Source of the DNA: Phytoactinopolyspora mesophila | GTDB lineage: Bacteria; Actinomycetota; Actinomycetes; Jiangellales; Jiangellaceae | NCBI RefSeq assembly: GCF_010122465.1 | Contig: NZ_WLZY01000016.1 | Span: 1-64,000 of the forward strand | Direction: 5' to 3' | DNA: 64,000 bases | Part shown: positions 28,088 through 36,769 of the stretch, in pieces | Numbering within the stretch: position 1 is the first letter of the stretch | Layout: each line of letters opens with the position of its first letter | The notes under the pieces: model-generated | What the model saw: only the letters and a program-made list of their open reading frames with translations | The model's database searches: none | Told to the model about the DNA's origin: nothing | Made by a program: the position numbers and the translations under genes

Positions 28088-29187
28088 GGATGGGCATCGT
28101 TGGATGCGGCAACATCAGCGCGCAGTACCTCAGGACTCTGACCTCGGCCGACGAGACGTCCGTCGTCGCCGTCGCCGATCTCGACGCCGACAAGGCCGCG
28201 CACGCCGCCGCGACGTACGGGGCACGGGCCTTCAGTGTGGACGAGATCTTCGGCGTGGACGAGATCGAATGGATCCTCAATCTCACCACACCTGCGGCCC
28301 ATGAGGACGTCTCACTCGCGGCCATCGGCCAGGGATTGTCTGTGTATAACGAGAAGCCGTTGTGTGCGACCGTCGCCGCGGCGCAACGGGTGCTGGAAGC
28401 CGCACACGCGGCCGGCGTCGCGGTCGGTTCCGCGCCGGATACCGTGCTCGGGACCGGGTTGCAGACCGCCCGCGCGACCCTCGCCTCCGGCGCTATCGGC
28501 CGGCCGGTATTCGCGACCGCGACCATGGCTGTTCCAGGGCACGAGCTGTGGCACCCCGCACCGGACTTCTATTACGCCCCCGGCGGGGGGCCCTTGCTGG
28601 ACATGGGGCCGTACTACCTGACGGCCCTCGTCACTCTCCTCGGGCCGGTTGCCGCCGTGTACGGAGCCGCGAGCCGAACTCGGGACGAGCGGATAATCAG
28701 CTCCGGCCCCCGTAAGGGGGAGCGGATCGGTGTCGCGGTGGATTCTCACATCACAGCCATCTGTGAGCACGCGTCGGGGGCTCTGACCACATTGATCATG
28801 AGTTTCGATGCCGCCGCCAGTCAGGCAGCGCGTATCGAGGTGCACGGCGAGGAAGGATCGATGGCAGTTCCGGATCCGAACGAGTTCCACGGAGCAGTTC
28901 AAGTCCACTCAGTCGGCGGCACGTGGGAGATGGTCACTCCCTCGGCCGGGTACACCGGCGCGGGCCGGGGCCTCGGTCTGATCGACATCGCCCGCAGCGC
29001 CGACCGGCGCACCGGCCGGGCCAGCGCCGAGCTCGGGTTTCACGTGTTGGACGTGATGTCCAGCATCCTTCGCTCCGCCGATGACGGGCAGCGTCGCATG
29101 GTTTCCAGCACATGCACCGTGCCTGACCCCGTCCCGCTGACAGAGCTGTCGTATGCGCGTACTGGCGGCGCCGGTCAACGGGCATGA
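28072..29187 (+). CDS. Gfo/Idh/MocA family oxidoreductase
   Basis: A NAD(P)-dependent sugar or inositol dehydrogenase-like protein of about 371 residues. The Rossmann fold is at the N-terminus (MGIVGCGNISAQYLR) and the conserved EKP motif is in VYNEKPLCATV. The C-terminal alpha/beta domain includes GGGPLLDMGPYYLTALV. GTG at 28072 has AGAGGAG (28059-28065) 6 bases upstream; ATG at 28090 is the alternative. It overlaps the ThuA-like gene. The pair ThuA plus Gfo/Idh/MocA suggests oxidation of a sugar imported by the third ABC system. Confidence 0.9.
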   Translation: MGEPLRMGIVGCGNISAQYLRTLTSADETSVVAVADLDADKAAHAAATYGARAFSVDEIFGVDEIEWILNLTTPAAHEDVSLAAIGQGLSVYNEKPLCATVAAAQRVLEAAHAAGVAVGSAPDTVLGTGLQTARATLASGAIGRPVFATATMAVPGHELWHPAPDFYYAPGGGPLLDMGPYYLTALVTLLGPVAAVYGAASRTRDERIISSGPRKGERIGVAVDSHITAICEHASGALTTLIMSFDAAASQAARIEVHGEEGSMAVPDPNEFHGAVQVHSVGGTWEMVTPSAGYTGAGRGLGLIDIARSADRRTGRASAELGFHVLDVMSSILRSADDGQRRMVSSTCTVPDPVPLTELSYARTGGAGQRA

Positions 29188-29348
29188 TCACGGCTGCTCA
29201 CGATGGCCACTCCGGTTACGCCGAGGCGCAGTTGCTGGCAGGGATACCGAAGGACTCGCGCGCAGACCCCGGACGGGGCTGTCTCGTCTCCACCGGGCTA
29301 CTCGCTACGGGCAACGACCTCGTCCTCTACTGCGGCGACCAGCCCCCA

Positions 29349-30467
29349 CTACGGCGGCATCGTTATTCTGGGCCGCCTGCTCGGCGCCGCTGCCGCCTTC
29401 GACAACGCGAACCGGGGCCCGGTGAACCGGTCAGCCGCGGCCTTGGCGCGGCGGAACTCGTCCGGGGTTTGTCCGGTCCAGCGCTGGAATGCCCGCCGAA
29501 ACGCCCGGGCGTCGGCGTATTCCAGTCGGGCGGCGATCGATTGAACGCTTAACCGGCCGTCATGTAGCAGGCGGACCGCGAGGGTGTGCCTGGCGCGGTC
29601 GAGTTCCCTACGCCAACTGGTTTCGCGCTGTTGTAGCTGCCGCTGGAGGGTACGTGGGCTCACCGTCAGGCGATGGGCTACGGCATCGAGGCTAGGCGTG
29701 CCCTGGCTCAGTGCAGTCTCGATGGCCAGGTGAAGTTTGTCTTCCCACGATGGCAGGCCTCTCGTGGCTTCGAGGTGCATTGCGGTGTGCCGTCGCAAGA
29801 TCTGATGGAGCCGTGCATCGGCATTCGGCAGGGGTGCCAAGGCGTCGGCCGCCAGCAGCGTCATCGTGTTCGCACCGGCATCGACCTCAATACGGCTGGT
29901 GCCGAAGACGTCGGCCAACTCGCGCCGGGGCACTGACGTCGGATGCGCGAAGGTCAGACGGACCGGAACCAGTGGCGCCGACTGGCCGGCGTTCACCAAT
30001 CGAAGCAGGGAGCGCATGACGAACTGGTCGATCAATGCGGTGATGTCGTCGGGCAACTCGTCCTGGTACGGCCCGCCACGGTAGTGGATGACGAACTGGC
30101 TGCCGTCTTCGTCAATGCGCAGTATGTCGCCGGGGTCGGTGACGACGGGGAACAGTTCACCAGCCGCATGCAGGGACTGGACCACATTCTCGCCGGTCGA
30201 GAACAGATAACCCCACGAGTCGAAGTGACCCTTGGGGAAGGAGTCGGCGACCAGCAGGCCTGCCTGACGGTGATCGGTGGCATGAGTAACGAGCTGCCAT
30301 AGCCGCATGGCGGTTTCGGTCGGGATGCGGACGAGGTCGTCCTGAAGCACATCCGGATCGAGCCCCGGCAGTTGGGCGAATTCGATGGGAGATACTCCGA
30401 GCCGACGCAGCGTGTCGATGAGCAGACGCACCACGTGAGGCGGAAAAGTACCGTCAAGCACCTGCAC
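29349..30467 (-). CDS. AraC-family regulator with N-terminal AraC-binding-like domain
   Basis: A 372-residue regulator. The N-terminal ligand-sensing domain (about 1-215) is of the 'Arabinose_bd' type seen in OruR-like proteins. The C-terminal double helix-turn-helix (about 245-340) includes SLDAVAHRLTVSPRTLQRQL and SIAARLEYADARAFRRAFQ. It ends with a basic tail (FALSKAAAAPSRRPRI). The start is a GTG (VQVLDG). It is divergent from the AhpD-like genes at 30718 and is the natural candidate to control them. The ligand is unknown. Confidence 0.9.
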   Translation of the reverse strand: MQVLDGTFPPHVVRLLIDTLRRLGVSPIEFAQLPGLDPDVLQDDLVRIPTETAMRLWQLVTHATDHRQAGLLVADSFPKGHFDSWGYLFSTGENVVQSLHAAGELFPVVTDPGDILRIDEDGSQFVIHYRGGPYQDELPDDITALIDQFVMRSLLRLVNAGQSAPLVPVRLTFAHPTSVPRRELADVFGTSRIEVDAGANTMTLLAADALAPLPNADARLHQILRRHTAMHLEATRGLPSWEDKLHLAIETALSQGTPSLDAVAHRLTVSPRTLQRQLQQRETSWRRELDRARHTLAVRLLHDGRLSVQSIAARLEYADARAFRRAFQRWTGQTPDEFRRAKAAADRFTGPRFALSKAAAAPSRRPRITMPP

Positions 30468-30649
30468 ACCTTACTCGGGTGGCGCGAAGAGTCCTCGTGA
30501 TGTCGCTCACTGTCCCCCGTTAGCACCTGCGGTCTTCTCGGTGGCAGAAGGTGTCCCCCATGGCCGGTTTCGTCCCGGAGGTGACGCGTTGCGTCCCGAC
30601 GCCGGGCAGTGGTCGCGCCGCACCATGGATGACGTGAGGCCACGGATCA

Positions 30650-30664
30650 CACCTGGTACAGGTG
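30650..30664. promoter_or_regulatory. Palindrome CACCTG-GTA-CAGGTG
   Basis: Perfect 6-bp inverted pair around GTA, 54 bases upstream of the GTG start of the first AhpD-like gene. A smaller dyad, GACGC-GTT-GCGTC, is at 30583-30595. Either could be a binding site in the 250-base AraC/AhpD intergenic region. Confidence 0.35.
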
Positions 30665-30717
30665 GGCGGCCGCTGGGGCCTCCTCAATCCATTGACTCGA
30701 AACGAAAGGTGCGAGCT

Positions 30718-31260
30718 GTGTCTCGTCTTCCCTTGATTCAGCATGAAAACGCCACCGGTAAGGCTGCAGAGTTGTTGGCCGGGGTCCAGAAGGCGCTGGG
30801 CGTCACCCCGAACATGACCAAGGCGATGGCCAACAGCCCGGCTGTGCTCAAGGCCTACCTTGAGTTCTCCGGTGCGCTGAGCGGCGGACAACTGCCTGCC
30901 CCGGTCCGGGAGCGCATCGCGATCCTGGTCGCGCAGGAGAACGGGTGTGACTACTGCCTCTCGGCCCACAGCTACATCGGTCTCAACCTGGCTGGTCTGG
31001 ACCAGGCCGAAGTGGACCAGGCGCGGAAGGGTGAAGCCACCGACCCCGTTGCCGAGGCCACGCTCACGCTGGCGGCGGCGGTCCTGCGATCCCGCGGCGG
31101 CATCGACGACGCCGACCTCAAGACGGCCCGCGAGGGTGGCCTGTCCGACGGCGACGTGACCGAGGTAATCGCGCACGTGGCGCTGAATGTGTTCACGAAC
31201 TATTTCAACAAGGCCGCCGACGTTGACATCGACTGGCCGGTTGTGCGCCACGACCAGTGA
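30718..31260 (+). CDS. AhpD-like (carboxymuconolactone decarboxylase family) protein 1
   Basis: A 180-residue all-helical peroxidase-like protein. The redox motif CDYCLSAHS (Cys-x-x-Cys then His) lies in IAILVAQENGCDYCLSAHS, the AhpD core of alkylhydroperoxidase-type enzymes. GTG start at 30718 with GAAAGG about 7 bases upstream; the frame upstream to 30541 is not protein-like. It is closely related to the gene at 31372 over the whole length (shared MSRLPLIQ, LGVTPNM, HVALNVFTNYFNKAADV). It probably reduces peroxides or protects against oxidative stress, but the substrate is unknown. Confidence 0.9.
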   Translation: MSRLPLIQHENATGKAAELLAGVQKALGVTPNMTKAMANSPAVLKAYLEFSGALSGGQLPAPVRERIAILVAQENGCDYCLSAHSYIGLNLAGLDQAEVDQARKGEATDPVAEATLTLAAAVLRSRGGIDDADLKTAREGGLSDGDVTEVIAHVALNVFTNYFNKAADVDIDWPVVRHDQ

Positions 31261-31371
31261 TCGCGTCACAGGGTGGCTCCGCCGCGACGGAGCGCGGAGC
31301 CACCCGATGGCTCGTCGTCATGTTGTCGCCGCTGTGTGGCTATGGAGTCTCGACGAAAGGAGCGCTGAGCG

Positions 31372-31920
31372 TTGTCCCGACTTCCCCTGATCCAGCCGGA
31401 AGATGCTACGGGGCCGGCAGCTGAGCTGCTGGCCGGCGTACGGAATGTCCTGGGTGTCACCCCCAACATGGTCAAGGCGATGGCGAACAGTGCAACGGTG
31501 CTGGACGCCTATCTCGAATTCAACGCCGCGCTGGCCGACGGCGTTCTACCTGTCGGCATTCGCGAACGAATCGCCATCCTGGTGGCCCAGGAGAACGAGT
31601 GCGACTACTGCCTGTCAGCGCACAGCTTCGCGGCCAGCCGTCAGGCCAAGCTCGACAACGACGAACTGCGGCGAGTGCGGAACGGTACCTCGTCCGACCC
31701 CCGATCCGAGGCGATTGTGGGTTTCGCTGCTGCTGTCGTGCGGTGCCGGGGCGACATCACCGAGGAGCAGTTGCGGCAGGCTCGGGCGTCCGGTCTGACC
31801 GAGCAGGAGATCGCCGAGGTGGTGGGCCACGTGGCACTGAACGTGTTCAGCAACTATTTCAACAAGGCCGCCGACGTGGAGATCGACGCTGCGTGGCCAT
31901 CCGTCCGGCACGATCTCTGA
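31372..31920 (+). CDS. AhpD-like (carboxymuconolactone decarboxylase family) protein 2
   Basis: A 182-residue paralogue of the preceding gene, with the same CDYCLSAHS motif and the same C-terminal HVALNVFSNYFNKAADVEID. Middle and acidic surface regions have diverged (LDNDELRRVRNGTSSD). The start is TTG at 31372 with AAAGGA at 31356-31361. The tandem arrangement, 111 bases apart, indicates an old local duplication. It is the last chromosomal gene before the integrated element; a terminator stem follows at 31975. Confidence 0.88.
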   Translation: MSRLPLIQPEDATGPAAELLAGVRNVLGVTPNMVKAMANSATVLDAYLEFNAALADGVLPVGIRERIAILVAQENECDYCLSAHSFAASRQAKLDNDELRRVRNGTSSDPRSEAIVGFAAAVVRCRGDITEEQLRQARASGLTEQEIAEVVGHVALNVFSNYFNKAADVEIDAAWPSVRHDL

Positions 31921-31974
31921 GCAGCACACCGAGTCTTAGCGCCGTGACGCCCGTGTGACGCCCGGAACATGGCA

Positions 31975-31994
31975 AGAGGCCGGTTTCCCAATGA

Positions 31995-32007
<13 letters not shown>
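31975..32007 (+). terminator. Terminator hairpin fused to the left attachment repeat
   Basis: AGAGGCCGGTTTC (31975-31987) and GAAACCGGCCTCT (31995-32007) form a perfect 13-bp stem with a 7-base loop. The right arm is the start of the 64-bp attachment repeat. It is placed to end transcription of the AhpD-like genes and originally of tRNA-Pro. At the right junction, the element supplies a different, less perfect left arm. Confidence 0.75.
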
Positions 32008-32058
<51 letters not shown>

Positions 32059-32140
32059 TACCGGCACTGTGGCCAGCGAGGGGCATTTGCGCTGGTGGGT
32101 GGCCTTTGACGGTCTTGTTCGGTCGGCTTCAGCTGCTGGC

Positions 32141-32163
32141 GTTGCTGTACTTCCCTGCTGTAC
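32141..32163 (+). promoter_or_regulatory. Candidate integrase arm site, left end
   Basis: A 23-base block carrying TTGCTGTAC and CTGCTGTAC in tandem. It matches 54482-54504 at 21 of 23 positions in the same orientation. Both copies are just inside the element next to the attachment repeats, the expected place for arm-type integrase or excisionase sites. Confidence 0.65.
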
Positions 32164-32275
32164 CCGTTCCGGGCGCGCGAGGGGCGGTGATTGACCTTTC
32201 GTTGCCTCGCGACACTCGGTGACGCTGGCCGGGGTCTGAGTCCCATCTGAGCGTCGCCCTTCTATCAAATATGGC

Positions 32276-32310
32276 GGCCCCGCCGGGAGCTGGCACTCCG
32301 TGGCGGGGCC
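32276..32310. terminator. GGCCCCGCC stem-loop near the left end
   Basis: GGCCCCGCC (32276-32284) and GGCGGGGCC (32302-32310) form a perfect 9-bp stem with a 17-base loop, 30 bases before the GTG of the HicB-like gene. It could insulate the element from chromosomal transcription entering from the left, or act as a leader attenuator. Confidence 0.45.
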
Positions 32311-32339
32311 TGGACCGAACCTGCGTAGGAGGTTCAGCC

Positions 32340-32783
32340 GTGGAACAGACCTTATACACAGTCAAGATCATTGGTAACGGTGGGAAGGAGAATACGTATG
32401 GGTGTATCGCGACACGAGACGGGAATCGCTGGCTCGTCGATTGCCCCGGCGCAAGTGTCAGCATTCATGCCCGACAGTTGGCCCACGGTGCGAGACTGGT
32501 CCGGCACGCCCTGGCGTCGGCGATCGGCATTGAGCACACGCGGATCACTGTCCATGTGCACCCGGTCATCCCTCGCCTTGCGTCTGAGCATCTGGCTCGG
32601 GCGCACTGGCTTCGCAGTACGGCAGCGGGGGCTAAGCGGCGATCAGCCGAGGAGTACCGTGCTGCTGCTCGGGTCCTAGCGGATCATCAGCTTTCATTGC
32701 GGGACATCGGCACCATCCTGGGCGTCTCGCATCAACGGGTTCACCAGCTGTTGAGGGCAAATACAGGGGCGGGACCAGCATGA
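32340..32783 (+). CDS. HicB-like domain protein with C-terminal helix-turn-helix
   Basis: 147 residues. The N-terminal half (YTVKIIGNGGKENTYGCIAT, RWLVDCPGASVSI, ARLVRHALASAIG) has the pattern of a HicB-type antitoxin fold. The C-terminus (LSLRDIGTILGVSHQRVHQLL) is a sigma-like helix-turn-helix. No HicA-type toxin is encoded next to it, so it is more likely a regulator of the element than half of a toxin-antitoxin pair. GTG start at 32340 with AGGAGG at about 32327-32332. Its stop overlaps the start of a 47-residue frame (ATGA at 32780). It is the first gene inside the left end. Confidence 0.75.
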   Translation: MEQTLYTVKIIGNGGKENTYGCIATRDGNRWLVDCPGASVSIHARQLAHGARLVRHALASAIGIEHTRITVHVHPVIPRLASEHLARAHWLRSTAAGAKRRSAEEYRAAARVLADHQLSLRDIGTILGVSHQRVHQLLRANTGAGPA

Positions 32784-32923
32784 ACGACGCTGAGATTCGC
32801 GCCGCTGTCGATCGGCTCGGCGAGGCTATCACCGAAGTGCGGAACGCCCTGGGCACGCTTGATCGGGAGTTCATCCGGCTCGACGTGATCATGTCCGACC
32901 GGACCGGTGGCGAGCAACCATGA
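32780..32923 (+). CDS. Small coupled protein, 47 residues
   Basis: The predicted product begins MNDAEIRAAVDRLGEAITEV and continues as charged helix to GGEQP; no family is recognised. It has heptad-like hydrophobic spacing (I, V, L, I, V, L, L, F, I, L, V, I) compatible with one long amphipathic helix or short coiled coil. Coding status is supported by ATGA overlaps at both ends: its ATG overlaps the HicB-like stop, and its TGA overlaps the ATG of the GntR-type gene. It could be a small partner of either regulator. Confidence 0.7.
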   Translation: MNDAEIRAAVDRLGEAITEVRNALGTLDREFIRLDVIMSDRTGGEQP

Positions 32924-33249
32924 ACAGCGCCGGTGGCGGATTGGGCGGGTCGTTTAGACGGGATGATGAAGTCCCTGGATACCTGTATCACCAAGTGGCC
33001 CAACACATCGAAGCCCGTATCTCGTCCGGCGAGCTTCCCCCCGGTGCGAGACTCCCCGGCGAGCGTGACTTGGCGGAAGAGTACGGGGTCTCCCTCGGCA
33101 CCGTGCGCCGTGCCAGCCGAGCACTGCGGGAGCGTGGTGTGGTCTCAACGTTGCCAGCCAAAGGCACTTTTGTGACTCCTTTAGGCCAAACTTCGCACTT
33201 CTCAAGTGCGCTGCGCGAGTACACCTCTTGCGGCGCAGACGTAACTTAG
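32920..33249 (+). CDS. Short GntR-type winged-helix protein without effector domain
   Basis: 109 residues. GYLYHQVAQHIEARISSGEL, LPGERDLAEEYGVSLGTVRR and LPAKGTFV form a full GntR DNA-binding domain. Only about 20 residues follow, whereas KorSA-type regulators of AICEs carry an additional UTRA effector domain (about 240-250 residues in total). It is either a naturally minimal regulator or a truncated KorSA. It is coupled (ATGA) to the 47-residue gene. In pSAM2, a GntR-type repressor acts on the pra promoter; the palindrome at 48786-48806 is an obvious target to test. Confidence 0.8.
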   Translation: MNSAGGGLGGSFRRDDEVPGYLYHQVAQHIEARISSGELPPGARLPGERDLAEEYGVSLGTVRRASRALRERGVVSTLPAKGTFVTPLGQTSHFSSALREYTSCGADVT

Positions 33250-33354
33250 CGAGACTTTCTAACAACTCAGAGTCACGACGGTGAGACATATCGGGCGTAA
33301 TGACTCATGGAGGAAGTCCCTAGTTGACTTCGATGGATAGGAGCGGAACCTGAC

Positions 33355-33681
33355 ATGTTGAATGACGCGTCGATTCGTAACTTCTTGATCGTGGTGGCGG
33401 GGCTGGTTCTGATGGGGGTCGGAATCGCCGTGCTTGCCAGTAGTCGCCGGGCGCAGTTCTCCGAGGTCGCTCGCACGGGCGTCAACGCGCTGGTTGGGGT
33501 GATCATCCTGGCAGCGGGTGCAGGTGCGCTGCTCTTGGTGGCCTTTGGCGAGTCTGTACTGGAGACGATCTTTCCGGGCGACACGGTACGTGACACGAAT
33601 CCGAGCAGTCTTGTTGAGCGTGGTGCTGAGCTGTTGACGTCCTTGCCGCTGGATGTAATGTCTCTGCTGCCCTGGGCGTAA
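33355..33681 (+). CDS. Small two-helix membrane protein, VirB2-like position
   Basis: 108 residues with two predicted membrane helices (FLIVVAGLVLMGVGIAVLA and NALVGVIILAAGAGALLLVAF) separated by a short basic loop (SSRRAQ). Size, topology and position at the head of a VirB3/VirB4-like run suggest a VirB2/TrbC-type pilin or channel subunit, but there is no sequence-level identification. ATG at 33355 has TAGGAG about 10 bases upstream. It starts an apparent seven-gene operon ending at 41539. Confidence 0.7.
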   Translation: MLNDASIRNFLIVVAGLVLMGVGIAVLASSRRAQFSEVARTGVNALVGVIILAAGAGALLLVAFGESVLETIFPGDTVRDTNPSSLVERGAELLTSLPLDVMSLLPWA

Positions 33682-33683
33682 GC

Positions 33684-34136
33684 GTGCCGCTATGTCGCAC
33701 AGATGATGGGCCGCGTCGTCTGCGAGCGGTGTGGCTGGGTCCTCGTGGGGCGCGTTTCTGGGTCGAATGGACTTATGTCCAGTGGGCCGTTTTCGCGGGT
33801 CTCGCTCTGCTTTTGAGCGCGATGGTGCTGGCCTTGATCTGGCCATTCAACGCGCAGCTCGCGGCGATGGCGTGCGTTCCGTGGGGGACTATGGGCTCCT
33901 ATGTTCTCACCAAATTGATCATGGAACACGCGGATCACGACCGGCCACTTCGGTACTGGCGCTGGGCGCTTCGGTCTGAGTTCAAACGGTCACGCAGGAC
34001 TCCCAGGGAACAAGCGGTGCGCGTAGTTGCTCCACCGGTCGTTGACATGTCTCCGGGTGTGCGTGACGCCCTGAGAACGGGCCGACGGTCACGTCCTCGT
34101 CCACATCTTGGACTCGTAGTGGAGGATTCGAAATGA
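33684..34136 (+). CDS. Two-helix membrane protein, VirB3/PrgI-like position
   Basis: 150 residues, GTG start directly after the previous stop. Two predicted helices (VQWAVFAGLALLLSAMVLAL and MACVPWGTMGSYVLTKLIM) are followed by a soluble basic C-terminus (RSEFKRSRRTPREQ). Proteins of this size and topology immediately upstream of a VirB4 ATPase are usually VirB3- or PrgI-type channel components. Its TGA overlaps the ATG of the ATPase gene (34133). Confidence 0.7.
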   Translation: MPLCRTDDGPRRLRAVWLGPRGARFWVEWTYVQWAVFAGLALLLSAMVLALIWPFNAQLAAMACVPWGTMGSYVLTKLIMEHADHDRPLRYWRWALRSEFKRSRRTPREQAVRVVAPPVVDMSPGVRDALRTGRRSRPRPHLGLVVEDSK

Positions 34137-36760
34137 GCAAGTTCAGGAATATCGCGGCACGTTTCGTCGGTGGGGAACGGGTCTCGGAGCTGGATCTATC
34201 AAGTCGTTTGATTATTGGTCATCTTCAGATTACCGGGACATCGTTGTGGGCCTGGTACCAGCTCGGCTCACAGAAGTGGCAGTTCACGACCACTACTCAG
34301 CGAGAGCAATTGTGGGACCAGCTCACTGCTCGTTTGGCGCGGCTGGCAGGGCACGTGATCAAGCTGCGCACGACGACCAAGCCTTACCCCTCCTTTGAGT
34401 TCGCGCGCGATCTAGATCACGACACTCCGCATCCCCTGCCGGATGTTCCGAGTGCGCCGACTTGGGACGACTACCTCGAGCGTCAACAGCGACGGCTGCA
34501 TACACGTTTGCTTGATGAGAAGGTCGTCACGCTTGGCGTACGTGTTGGCCCGGCGCCGAAGCGCGACGTTGTCAATGCGCTCCGGAATCTTCAGACACAT
34601 CCGGTATCTAGGTCTGAGGTAGGAAAGCTGGTCGATCGGCTCCGTACCTTGGACGACATTGTGGCCGGTAGCGGGTTGAACGGTCGTCCGCTCGATGCCG
34701 GCCAGATGGCCTGGCTGATGTATCGGTCCGTGGGCATGGGAATGCCCGTGCCAACACAAGCGGGCATGGCAGGCAAGGTTTGGGAATCAGATGATCTTCT
34801 GGCATTCACCGATCCTGTCAACTGGTTCTATCGGCCTTGGTCGCCCACGATTCGTGTGGCCGGGACTATCGCCGGTCGGGAGATCGTCCGTCACGTTGCT
34901 GTCCTCACCGTGGGCCGCATGGCAGATAGACGATTTCCAGAGGACGGCGGTCCGCCCTGGATGCTGGAGACAGACCGGCTCGATTTCCCAGTTGAGTGGT
35001 CGCTCTCGGGGCTGCTCGTTCCACCCCGTGAACTCACCCGCACCGTGGAGTACGAACGCAACCGTGCCCAGGGTATTGAATCGCACTACGCCGAGCATGC
35101 GGAGGAACCACCGCCTGCCGTCGCGCGCGCCATCGAACAGGCGACGCAGACGTACGACGAGGTAACAGAGGGCGACAGCCGCGTTGCCGTTCGCTTCGCT
35201 GGTCCGATTCGTCTGGCGGTTCACGCACCATCGCGTGATGAGGCACTGAGTCGCGTTCGCAGAGTGATCGACCAGTACGGGGACCGTCTCCGGATCGAGA
35301 TTGCACATCCACAGGGTCAGCACGAGTTGCTGCGAGAGTTCATCCCAGGTGAACCGTGGTCTACGACTGGTTACCAGCGCCGGTTTCCTGTGGGGTACCT
35401 GGCGGCTGCCATGCCACATGTCTCGTCCAGTCTCGGCACGCCGACCGGTCCGTATCTCGGTTACACCATCGGATCGGCCAGGCGCGCGGTCAGGCATGAC
35501 GGTCACTATCCGATGGAACATCTGAACGCACCTGGCCTCGTGCCCGTTACCGCCGAGCCTGGCGCCGGAAAGTCTTACCTGCTAGGAACCCTCGCCTACC
35601 ACGCGGTGCGCCGTGGCCAGCCCACGTGCATTCTTGATCCATCTGGGCCACTTGCGCGCTTATGCGAGTTGTCTGAGCTGTCACCCTTTGCGCGTCAACT
35701 TGATCTGACCGAGGCAGACCCTGGGACCTTGGCCCCTTGGCAGCTGATCCCGGAGCCGAGGCGGAACGAGTTTCAGTCCGACAAGGAGTATCAGCGTGCC
35801 GTCCGCCGCGCACACGCAGAGCGGCAGCAACTGGGATATGACGTGATGCGGATGATGTTGCCCAACTCGTTGTTGACGAATCACGAGGCAGATACAGCGT
35901 TGCATGATGCTATCCGTGTACTCGGGGGCGCGCCGTCAGTGAACCCGAGCAGAGCCATCGAGGTTCTAGATGCCCACGCATCGAACATTTCGAAGGAGCT
36001 GGCGCAGCACCTCCGTGACGCCGCGAAATTCCCATTGGGTGAGCTGATATTTCCCGAGCACAGTGAGCCTATCGAGCCCTCGGCTGCTGACGATAAAACC
36101 CTCGTTGTAATAACGATGCCCGGCTTGCAGGTGCCCGATCCAGATATGCCGCGCGAGAGATGGTCTACAGAAGAACTGTACGCGGCGCCGTTGATGCATC
36201 TCGCTGCGTTCTATACGGCGCGGTTTATCTACGGCCGCCGTCGCGGAATTCGGAAGAACCTATTAATGGATGAGAACCATATAATGGCGCGTTGGGGTTC
36301 GGGTCGAGCGTTGTTTGTTCGCCTTGCACGCGACAGCAGAAAGCATGATACTGCTACCTACGCATCAAGCCAGCACCCAATGGATCACCTAGATATCGGG
36401 AAAATTGAAGCGTTGATCGGTAGTGCATTTGTTGGAAGGCTCGAAGATGAGGAAGCCGCGACTGCTGCAATGCGCTTGCTGCGAGCGCCAGAGGAATATG
36501 CGAATGCTGCAATGTCGCTCTCGCCGAAGATGACAGGAGAGATCGCGTCTGATCGGTCGGGCGAGTTTCTTTATCGTGATGCTTCGGGCCGGATTGAGAC
36601 GTTTCGTGTGGATGCGCGATGGCATCCAGAGCTGCATGAGGCGTTAATTTCGACGCCTGGCAGGGAGTCCGGACAAGCGCGCGTTCAACCTTTACACCAA
36701 TCGGTCGGTAGTTCTGCGCCATTCCTAGATCCGGGGTATTTCGATGATGAAGCGGCGTAG
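34133..36760 (+). CDS. VirB4-like conjugation/secretion ATPase
   Basis: 875-residue ATPase of a type IV secretion-like system. The N-terminal half (about 1-430) is the VirB4-specific domain. The P-loop is EPGAGKS (G477-S481) and Walker B is NLLMDEN (D713, E714). The following QHPMDHL and the helical tail are typical of the VirB4/TraC C-terminal domain. It lacks membrane helices and would energise the channel on the cytoplasmic face. It is coupled to the VirB3-like gene (ATGA). Pelagic similarity aside, it is distinct from the FtsK-type TraB at 49769, so the element has two DNA-transfer-type motors. Confidence 0.85.
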   Translation: MSKFRNIAARFVGGERVSELDLSSRLIIGHLQITGTSLWAWYQLGSQKWQFTTTTQREQLWDQLTARLARLAGHVIKLRTTTKPYPSFEFARDLDHDTPHPLPDVPSAPTWDDYLERQQRRLHTRLLDEKVVTLGVRVGPAPKRDVVNALRNLQTHPVSRSEVGKLVDRLRTLDDIVAGSGLNGRPLDAGQMAWLMYRSVGMGMPVPTQAGMAGKVWESDDLLAFTDPVNWFYRPWSPTIRVAGTIAGREIVRHVAVLTVGRMADRRFPEDGGPPWMLETDRLDFPVEWSLSGLLVPPRELTRTVEYERNRAQGIESHYAEHAEEPPPAVARAIEQATQTYDEVTEGDSRVAVRFAGPIRLAVHAPSRDEALSRVRRVIDQYGDRLRIEIAHPQGQHELLREFIPGEPWSTTGYQRRFPVGYLAAAMPHVSSSLGTPTGPYLGYTIGSARRAVRHDGHYPMEHLNAPGLVPVTAEPGAGKSYLLGTLAYHAVRRGQPTCILDPSGPLARLCELSELSPFARQLDLTEADPGTLAPWQLIPEPRRNEFQSDKEYQRAVRRAHAERQQLGYDVMRMMLPNSLLTNHEADTALHDAIRVLGGAPSVNPSRAIEVLDAHASNISKELAQHLRDAAKFPLGELIFPEHSEPIEPSAADDKTLVVITMPGLQVPDPDMPRERWSTEELYAAPLMHLAAFYTARFIYGRRRGIRKNLLMDENHIMARWGSGRALFVRLARDSRKHDTATYASSQHPMDHLDIGKIEALIGSAFVGRLEDEEAATAAMRLLRAPEEYANAAMSLSPKMTGEIASDRSGEFLYRDASGRIETFRVDARWHPELHEALISTPGRESGQARVQPLHQSVGSSAPFLDPGYFDDEAA

Positions 36761-36769
36761 GCGGCTATT

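Noticed and set aside
32340-32783. HicAB toxin-antitoxin module
   Set aside because: No HicA-like frame of the right size lies on either side.
33250-33354. UTRA-domain remnant or promoter TTGACT near 33324
   Set aside because: No effector-domain sequence continues after the GntR stop, and the TTGACT has no suitably spaced -10 before the start at 33355.
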